Source: a virus
DNA: 47,699 nucleotides
Strand: one strand, 5' to 3'
IMG/VR virus record: IMGVR_UViG_3300027859_000902
Coordinates: 1-47,699 of that record
Notes under the pieces: generated by a model
Seen by the model: only the letters and a program-made list of their open reading frames with translations
Told to the model about the DNA's origin: nothing
Databases searched by the model: none
Translations under genes and position numbers: made by a program
In this document: piece after piece, positions 42,330 through 47,699 of the stretch
Position numbering within the stretch: position 1 is the stretch's first letter
How the letters are laid out: each line of letters opens with the position of its first letter

Positions 42330-42635
42330 TTACAGTCCTAATTCTTCTTTAAGATTACTTTGCTTAGGTAAAAATATCTTTGTTCCTGATTTTATATCAA
42401 ATACAGGATCTTTTATAAGATCCATATTGCGTTGTGCAAACACCCACCACAATTTTGCAGTACCATATAAGTCGTATGCAAGTAAATCCGGTCTGTGATT
42501 GTATTGAGGCTCTATCTCATACAAAAGATCATCATCTTCTGCAGGAATAGGAACTATTTCTAATATTCCTAGTTCGCCTGATTCTGTTACAGTTGTTTTA
42601 TTCCAAGGACTTGTTTTTGCATAGCTGACTGGCAT
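42330..42635 (-). CDS. 53: Baseplate wedge protein gp53-like
   Basis: 101 residues against 196 in T4. YNHRPDLLAYDLYGTAKLWW followed by VFAQRNMDLIKDPVFDIKSG is the signature of the gp53 wedge family: RPD..AY..YG...WW. The C-terminal DIKSGTKIFLPKQSN resembles the end of a LysM module, as in CIS adaptor proteins. In T4, gp53 completes the wedge and lets six wedges join around the hub. Start and stop share bases or abut with both neighbours (TAATG upstream, TAAATG downstream), so the operon is tightly coupled. Confidence 0.82.
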   Translation of the reverse strand: MPVSYAKTSPWNKTTVTESGELGILEIVPIPAEDDDLLYEIEPQYNHRPDLLAYDLYGTAKLWWVFAQRNMDLIKDPVFDIKSGTKIFLPKQSNLKEELGL

Positions 42636-43462
42636 TATAGAAATCCTTCATTTTTCAAATCGCCGTTTACAAACTTGTCTAAACTGAATGATGCAGCTTT
42701 GATTCTGCTGTATGTTGGCTGTAATGTAACACTCATAGTTGATAATGTTGGTACCCAACTGTATTCTTCTGCACTTTGCGTATTTTGTGTGCCAGTGAAT
42801 GAATTTCTAATTGGTACTCTTATGTAATCAACACCATTTTCTAAACTATAGTTAAAGTTTTGCACCACACAAGGTACATTGTTTAGAACATATTGTCCAT
42901 AACCGTTAACTTTGACTAATGGTGGCGGTGATCCTTTGTTGCTTGTTTCTCCAAAAGCCATTTTTGTAACACTTTTGAAAAAATGCACTGCTGCAATCCA
43001 ATATCTGCCGTCATCTTCTGTTTGCACTGGAAACTCTCCGGCTATAACAAAAGGTTCAACACTACTACTTTCATATATTGGAAAGGGATAATTACTATGT
43101 GTAGGAGCACTTAAATTATAATTCGCTGTATGCTGAAATGTTATGTTAGGCACAAGAGGAAACACCACGTTGTTTGCTGTTTGTGCAAGTGGTGCTAAAA
43201 TAGGACTTGATCTAAACGTGCTGATATCTGGAACACTTATTCGTACTCGCCAGTCTTCACCTACGGATTCATTACTAGGTTTAAAATTAGCAGTTGAATA
43301 TTTTGCACTTGCTGGTTCTGCACCTGGTGATAAATTACGACTACGTAAGTTGCTCATAAACTGGTTTACGTTCGTTAAGAAGTCAGATATGCTCTGTTTA
43401 TTTTGTATGTTGCTTTCACTGCCAACGTTTGTGTCAATGCCTGTAATTGGATCTATTGCCAT
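42635..43462 (-). CDS. Tail tube/baseplate junction candidate
   Basis: 275 residues, first gene of the late baseplate operon. After a polar N-terminus, WRVRISVPDISTF, FPLVPNITFQHTANYNLSAP, NYPFPIYESSSVEPFVIAGE, FPVQTEDDGRYWIAAVHFFK and SWVPTLSTMSVTLQPTYSR form a beta-rich domain like tube or tube-initiator proteins (T4 gp48/gp54 function). The RYWIAAVHFFKSVTKM segment is the kind of helix seen in such proteins. It precedes gp53. I recall related structural proteins in marine T4-like phages but cannot tell gp48 from gp54. AGGAG ribosome binding site and a late-type element lie upstream. Confidence 0.6.
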   Translation of the reverse strand: MAIDPITGIDTNVGSESNIQNKQSISDFLTNVNQFMSNLRSRNLSPGAEPASAKYSTANFKPSNESVGEDWRVRISVPDISTFRSSPILAPLAQTANNVVFPLVPNITFQHTANYNLSAPTHSNYPFPIYESSSVEPFVIAGEFPVQTEDDGRYWIAAVHFFKSVTKMAFGETSNKGSPPPLVKVNGYGQYVLNNVPCVVQNFNYSLENGVDYIRVPIRNSFTGTQNTQSAEEYSWVPTLSTMSVTLQPTYSRIKAASFSLDKFVNGDLKNEGFL

Positions 43463-43480
43463 AGTGATACTCCTATAATG

Positions 43481-43488
43481 TATTTAGT
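43481..43488 (-). promoter_or_regulatory. Late-type promoter element for baseplate operon
   Basis: ACTAAATA on the minus strand, 18 bases before the ATG at 43462, followed by ATTATAGGAG. The core TAAATACATT and AGGAG match those before 3778. It touches the -35 box of the divergent gp55 promoter. Confidence 0.65.
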
Positions 43489-43516
43489 TGACAAAAATAA
43501 GTGCGTAGTTTATAAT
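43488..43516 (+). promoter_or_regulatory. Sigma70-type promoter for gp55
   Basis: TTGACA (43488-43493), 17 bases, TATAAT (43511-43516): full consensus. Predicted leader is about 16 bases and includes AAAGGA before the ATG at 43539. Confidence 0.88.
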
Positions 43517-43538
43517 AGAATTAAGTAAAGGAATAATT

Positions 43539-44363
43539 ATGGCCAAGAGAATCAATTATCTTAACAATAAAGATATGTTAAAAGAAATACACAAAAGCAA
43601 AGCTACATTTTGTAGTTATGTTGATCCTGTATATGCTGTGTATGATATTATTTTACCAAGCATAGAAAAGATTAATGTAAGGACTATTGCAGAAGCAAAG
43701 AGAAACCGTGCTAAGAAAATGTCAACTGAAGCATATGAAACAGCAAAAGCAGTAAACAAAAAAGTTAAAATGTCAGAATACGAAGTTGACTACAGAACAA
43801 TAGACAAAAGTTCATTAATATTTAGAGTAATGATGTTTGATCACATTCCAGACGAGCCTGGACGTAAGAAAACACCAAAAACAATAGCAGATACAAAAAC
43901 AAAACTAAATTTTCCACCATTTCAACACTATAAATTTGATGAACACGATGAACTTGTTTGTGTAGGTAAAAGTCACTGGCAAGGTGGAATGGAAAATGGA
44001 CATTTTGACAAGACACACGGTAAAGCAACTAATGAACTTGCACGTATGTGGATGAAGTTAGTTGATAGATATGCAACTAGAGGCAATGTACGTGGATATA
44101 CATACAACGACGAAATGAAAGGACAAGCAATCCTTCAATTGTCACAGATAGGACTACAATTTGATGAAAGTAAATCCAACAATCCTTTTGCTTATTATAC
44201 CGCTGCTGTTACTAATAGCTTTGTGCGTGTCATTAATTTAGAAAAACGCAATCAAAACATAAGAGATGACATATTAGAGATGAATAATCTTAATCCTTCA
44301 CACACAAGACAACACTCAGGCGAGTGGGAAGCAGCATTACGTAGAGAATCAGAGCAGAAATAA
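43539..44363 (+). CDS. 55: Late-transcription sigma factor gp55
   Basis: 274 residues against 185 in T4. The C-terminal half has GYTYNDEMKGQAILQLSQIG, then SKSNNPFAYYTAAVTNSFVR (about 211-230) and VINLEKRNQNIRDDILEMNN, the conserved sigma region 2-like core of gp55. gp55 directs host RNA polymerase to late promoters, and the NNTAAATA elements before the structural genes here are the expected targets. The N-terminal part is longer than in T4: YLNNKDMLKEIHKSK is the usual start, but about 90-100 additional residues (including PPFQHYKFDEHDELVCVGKS) intervene before the core. It is transcribed divergently from the baseplate operon from a host-type promoter. Confidence 0.88.
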   Translation: MAKRINYLNNKDMLKEIHKSKATFCSYVDPVYAVYDIILPSIEKINVRTIAEAKRNRAKKMSTEAYETAKAVNKKVKMSEYEVDYRTIDKSSLIFRVMMFDHIPDEPGRKKTPKTIADTKTKLNFPPFQHYKFDEHDELVCVGKSHWQGGMENGHFDKTHGKATNELARMWMKLVDRYATRGNVRGYTYNDEMKGQAILQLSQIGLQFDESKSNNPFAYYTAAVTNSFVRVINLEKRNQNIRDDILEMNNLNPSHTRQHSGEWEAALRRESEQK

Positions 44364-44365
44364 GG

Positions 44366-44394
44366 TTGATTTTCTGTAAAAACTAAGCTATACT
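44366..44394 (+). promoter_or_regulatory. Sigma70-type promoter for gp47-gp46
   Basis: TTGATT (44366-44371), 17 bases, TATACT (44389-44394). Predicted leader is about 16 bases with GTGGAGA before the GTG start at 44417. Confidence 0.75.
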
Positions 44395-44416
44395 GCTAGG
44401 GAAGTGGAGAATATTC

Positions 44417-45430
44417 GTGTTTAAAAAAGCAGCAGTGTTTACTGACATACATTTAGGTATGAAAGGTAACTCACGTGTTCATAATCAAGACTGTGAATCA
44501 TATATTGATTGGTATATTGAAACAGCAAAGGCAAATAACTGTGAAACAGGACTCTTTTGCGGTGACTGGCACCATAATAGGAACAGTTTGAACCTTACAA
44601 CTATGGATACAACCATTAAGTTGTTGGAAAAACTAGGTCAAGCATTTGAAAACTTCTATATGTTTGCAGGTAACCACGACTTGTACTACAAAGACAAGCG
44701 TGATGTAAAGTCAACAGAGTTTGCAAAGCATATTCCTAACATAACAGTAGTAGATGAAATACAAGTTATTGATGATGTAGCACTAGTTCCGTGGTTAGTA
44801 GGTGATGAATGGCGCCGAATGGAGAAGTTACAATCTAAATACTTGTTTGGACACTTTGAATTGCCTAGTTTCTATATGAATGCAATGGTACAAATGCCTG
44901 ATCACGGAGATCTAAAAAGCGAACACTTCAAAAATCAAGAGTATGTGTTTAGTGGACACTTCCACAAGCGGCAAAAGCAAGGTAAAATACATTACATTGG
45001 TAATGCGTTTCCACATAACTATGCAGATGCTTGGGATGATGACCGCGGTATGATGATATTGGATAGAGAAAACAATGCTGAACCAGAATATATAAACTGG
45101 CCAGCGTGTCCAAAGTATCGTACAGTTAAATTATCACAGTTAATTGATGAGAAAGACACACTGATCAAGCCTAATATGTACTTGAGGGTTACACTTGATA
45201 TTGATATTAGTTATGAAGAAGCCAGTTATATTAAAGAAACATTTATGGAACAATACAAGTGTAGAGAAATAACACTTATTCCACAAAAACACATTGAAGA
45301 AATAAACACAGACTTGGATATCGAACAGTTTGAAAGTGTAGATCAGATTGTAAGTAATGAGATTCAAGCAATTGACAGCGAACAGTTCAATAAAAAACTA
45401 TTATTAGACATTTATAACGAGTTAGTATGA
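44417..45430 (+). CDS. 47: Recombination endonuclease subunit gp47 (Mre11/SbcD family)
   Basis: 337 residues, as T4 gp47 (339). The metallophosphoesterase motifs are all visible: TDIHLG (D10, H12), CGDWHHNR (D50), AGNHD (N86-D88) and SGHFHKR (H181, H183). Start is GTG at 44417, six bases after GTGGAGA. With gp46 it forms the Mre11-Rad50-type nuclease that resects DNA ends for recombination-dependent replication and host DNA breakdown. The stop overlaps the gp46 start by 4 bases (ATGA). Confidence 0.94.
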   Translation: MFKKAAVFTDIHLGMKGNSRVHNQDCESYIDWYIETAKANNCETGLFCGDWHHNRNSLNLTTMDTTIKLLEKLGQAFENFYMFAGNHDLYYKDKRDVKSTEFAKHIPNITVVDEIQVIDDVALVPWLVGDEWRRMEKLQSKYLFGHFELPSFYMNAMVQMPDHGDLKSEHFKNQEYVFSGHFHKRQKQGKIHYIGNAFPHNYADAWDDDRGMMILDRENNAEPEYINWPACPKYRTVKLSQLIDEKDTLIKPNMYLRVTLDIDISYEEASYIKETFMEQYKCREITLIPQKHIEEINTDLDIEQFESVDQIVSNEIQAIDSEQFNKKLLLDIYNELV

Positions 45431-47202
45431 TAAAAATTAAAGATCTCACAGTAAAAAACTTTATGAGTGTGGGTAATGTTACCCAGGCAGTTGACTTCAA
45501 CAAGGAGCAACTTACTCTAGTGCTTGGTGAAAACTTAGACCAAGGAGGTGACGATACAGGATCACGCAACGGTACAGGTAAAACAACGATAATCAATGGA
45601 TTATCCTACGCCTTGTACGGCCAAGCACTAACAAATATCAAGAGAAACAACTTAATTAACAAAACTAACAGCAAAGGTATGTTGGTTACACTAAATTTTG
45701 AAAAGGGCAACAACAAATATCGTATAGAACGTGGTAGATCACCAAATGTACTCAAGTTTTTCATAAATGATCACGAACAGCAAGAAGATATCAACGAATC
45801 ACAAGGTGATAGTAGACAAACACAAAAAGATATTGATGATTTACTGAATATGAGTCACGATATGTTCAAACACGTTGTTGCATTGAACACATATACAGAA
45901 CCTTTCCTAAGTATGCGAGCAAATGACCAACGTGCAATCATTGAACAGTTGCTTGGTATAACAATTCTTACTGAAAAAGCAGATTTACTGAAGGAAAAAG
46001 TAAAACAAACAAAAGAATATATCACAGAAGCAACATTAAAAATAAATGCTATCGAATCTAGTAATAAAAAGATTGAACAAAGCATTGAAACGCTTGCAGG
46101 AAGACAAAAAGCGTGGTTTGCTAAACAAAAACAAGATATAGAAAAGCTAGATAAAGCAATTGAAGAATTAGAAAAGCTAGATATTGAAAATGAACTTGAA
46201 GCACACGACAAATTAGTTAATTGGACGGAATTAAACAATCGTGTTACAAGTCTTAACAAAGAAAAAGCAACACTTGAAACTGCACTTATGAGAGCAACTA
46301 AGACTGTTGACAAAGCAGAGAAAGATATTGAAGAATTAGTTGATGCTATTTGTTATACTTGTGGACAAGAGCTACACGCAGATAAAAAAGCTGAGATTGA
46401 AAAGAAGAAAACAAAAGAACTGAACGATGCACTTGCATATCAAACAGAAGTTGCTGATAAACTAGAAACAACAATGAATTTATTAACAGATATAGGTGAT
46501 ATCAACGGGCGTCCAGATACTTTTTATGAAAGTGCAAAAGAAGCATATGAACATAGAAACAATGTAGATAACTTTCGTCAAAGTTTGGTAAGTAAACAGC
46601 AGGAAGAAGATCCTTATCAAGCACAGATTGACGATTTAACAAATACAGCTCTTCAAGAAATTGATTGGCAAAGTGTAAATGACTTGACTAATGTAAAAGA
46701 ACACCAAGAGTTTCTATTGAAACTGTTGACAAACAAAGATTCTTTTATACGTAAAAAGATAATTGATCAAAACTTGGCATATTTGAACAACAGGCTCACT
46801 TATTATTTAGACAAACTAGGCTTACCACATCAAGTTGAATTCCAAAATGACTTATCAGTTGAGATTACACAACTAGGACAAGATTTAGACTTTGATAACT
46901 TGAGCAGAGGCGAACGCAACAGGCTAATACTAGGAATGAGTTTTGCATTTAGAGATGTTTGGGAATCATTATACCAAGGAGTAAATTTATTATTCATTGA
47001 TGAACTTATTGATAGTGGTATGGACACTGCTGGAGTTGAAGGAGCATTGGCTGTACTCAAAAAGATGGGTAGAGAACGTAGAAAAAATGTTTTTCTTATT
47101 TCGCATAAAGACGAACTTGTTGGAAGAGTGAATCACGTAATGAAAGTTATTAAGGAAAATGGATTTACATCATACGAGAACGATGTTGAAATTGTAGAAT
47201 GA
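45427..47202 (+). CDS. 46: Recombination endonuclease subunit gp46 (Rad50/SbcC family)
   Basis: 591 residues against 560 in T4. Walker A is GSRNGTGKT (45-53), the zinc hook CYTCG (C309, C312) sits in the middle of two coiled-coil stretches rich in Glu and Lys, the ABC signature is LSRGERNR (492-499) and Walker B is LLFIDE (D525, E526). This is a complete SMC-like ATPase that controls gp47. It shares four bases with gp47 upstream and four with the small gene downstream, making one coupled operon. Confidence 0.95.
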   Translation: MIKIKDLTVKNFMSVGNVTQAVDFNKEQLTLVLGENLDQGGDDTGSRNGTGKTTIINGLSYALYGQALTNIKRNNLINKTNSKGMLVTLNFEKGNNKYRIERGRSPNVLKFFINDHEQQEDINESQGDSRQTQKDIDDLLNMSHDMFKHVVALNTYTEPFLSMRANDQRAIIEQLLGITILTEKADLLKEKVKQTKEYITEATLKINAIESSNKKIEQSIETLAGRQKAWFAKQKQDIEKLDKAIEELEKLDIENELEAHDKLVNWTELNNRVTSLNKEKATLETALMRATKTVDKAEKDIEELVDAICYTCGQELHADKKAEIEKKKTKELNDALAYQTEVADKLETTMNLLTDIGDINGRPDTFYESAKEAYEHRNNVDNFRQSLVSKQQEEDPYQAQIDDLTNTALQEIDWQSVNDLTNVKEHQEFLLKLLTNKDSFIRKKIIDQNLAYLNNRLTYYLDKLGLPHQVEFQNDLSVEITQLGQDLDFDNLSRGERNRLILGMSFAFRDVWESLYQGVNLLFIDELIDSGMDTAGVEGALAVLKKMGRERRKNVFLISHKDELVGRVNHVMKVIKENGFTSYENDVEIVE

Positions 47203-47438
47203 CAGACGACACACACGACGAACTAGTAAAAACATATTTAGAATATTTTAAGGCAAACGAAAAGTTTGAACAAAGTCCTAGTGAAGCAACAAAACGCAGT
47301 GCTAGGAGAGAACTTAGAAAACTTATTACATTAGCAAAGGCAAGACAATTAGAAATAGCAAAGAAATACGAAGAGGTACTTAGAGGCTACAGAGAAAACC
47401 AGAAATGGCAGACAAATAGAAAACATCCATATACATAG
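47199..47438 (+). CDS. Small conserved protein after gp46
   Basis: 79 residues, highly charged and helical (KTYLEYFKANEKFEQSPSEA, KRSARRELRKLITLAKARQL). I recall similar short proteins next to gp46 in marine T4-like phages; no function is known to me. The basic helix could bind DNA or a recombination partner. The ATG lies within the gp46 stop (ATGA), so translation is coupled. Confidence 0.7.
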   Translation: MTDDTHDELVKTYLEYFKANEKFEQSPSEATKRSARRELRKLITLAKARQLEIAKKYEEVLRGYRENQKWQTNRKHPYT

Positions 47439-47441
47439 TTT

Positions 47442-47699
47442 ATGCATTGGACGTACAAAGGTAAAAAAGTAAACACTATCGCAGATGAATACGAAGGCTT
47501 TGTATATCTAATAACAAACAAAAAGACAAAACAAAAATACGTAGGCAAAAAGTTAGCAAAATTTAAAACAACCAAGCCACCATTAAAAGGCAAAAAAAAC
47601 AAACGCAGAGGTCATAAAGAAAGTGACTGGCGTGAATACTGGGGAAGTTCAGACAGACTGAACGAAGATGTAAAAAACTTAGGCGAAAAAAACTTTACT
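47442..47699 (+). CDS. GIY-YIG-type nuclease, partial (3' end outside window)
   Basis: 86 codons from the ATG at 47442 to the window edge, starting three bases after the previous stop. GFVYLITNKK (FVY at 20-22) and QKYVGKK (YVG at 33-35) correspond to the GIY and YIG strands of this nuclease fold; ESDWREYWGSSDRL follows, as in Seg-like phage endonucleases. The arginine and glutamate of the active site would lie at and beyond the cut. It may be a homing nuclease or a free-standing phage nuclease. Confidence 0.72.
   Translation, partial: MHWTYKGKKVNTIADEYEGFVYLITNKKTKQKYVGKKLAKFKTTKPPLKGKKNKRRGHKESDWREYWGSSDRLNEDVKNLGEKNFT

Noticed and set aside
45855-46313. Minus-strand frame of 152 codons inside gp46
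   Set aside because: Antisense of the Lys/Glu-rich coiled coil of gp46, which gives a Ser/Phe/Leu-rich false frame.
1-47699. tRNA genes, CRISPR arrays, insertion sequences or integrase sites
   Set aside because: No intergenic region exceeds 80 bases and none shows a cloverleaf, regularly spaced repeats, transposase or terminal inverted repeats.

Overview
The window is a gene-dense segment of a T4-like contractile-tailed phage. Evidence is a baseplate module (homologues of T4 gp53, gp5, gp25, gp6), tail fibres, the late sigma factor gp55 and the recombination nuclease pair gp46/gp47. The DNA is visibly AT-rich, genes abut or overlap, and stops are standard. Several proteins resemble families I associate with marine T4-like phages of SAR11 (Pelagibacter) or cyanobacteria. 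Host is therefore an inference: no photosynthesis or other host-diagnostic gene lies in the window.

Layout. (1) 1-3711, minus strand: an accessory operon read from a consensus sigma70 promoter. It holds a triplicated glycosyltransferase-like protein, a repeat+methyltransferase-like protein, a small unknown protein, an APH-type kinase-like protein and a radical SAM protein cut by the window edge. (2) 3778-5223, plus strand: an isolated tail-fibre-like gene with a late-type promoter. (3) 5201-10647, minus strand: a second accessory operon from its own sigma70-type promoter, with a small conserved protein, two GT8-like glycosyltransferases, an unknown protein, a third glycosyltransferase-like protein related to the triplicated one, a second radical SAM protein and a GNAT-like protein. 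(4) 10706-19140, minus: two related structural proteins, three tail-fibre proteins sharing an N-terminal domain (one with a gp12-like collar domain) and a small baseplate-associated protein. (5) 19160-43462, minus: the baseplate. It includes a giant 4592-residue protein at the gp7 position, gp6, gp25, a hydrophobic Gly/Ala-rich protein, the gp5-like spike, a large hub candidate, gp53 and a tube/baseplate junction candidate. (6) 43539-47699, plus: gp55, gp47, gp46, a small conserved protein and the start of a GIY-YIG-type nuclease.

Regulation can be read directly. Four sigma70-type promoters with 17-bp spacers (TTGACA/TATAAT or near) precede the accessory operons, gp55 and gp47/46. Seven copies of a T4-late-like element (consensus NNTAAATA) sit mostly 16-23 bp upstream of structural genes. 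gp55, the factor expected to read the late elements, lies in the same window, divergent from the baseplate operon.

There is no gene-free stretch longer than 300 bases; the longest gaps are under 80 bases and are promoter regions. I saw no tRNA, CRISPR array or insertion sequence. The most interesting parts are the two sugar/radical-SAM/kinase operons around a lone fibre gene and the giant multi-domain baseplate protein.
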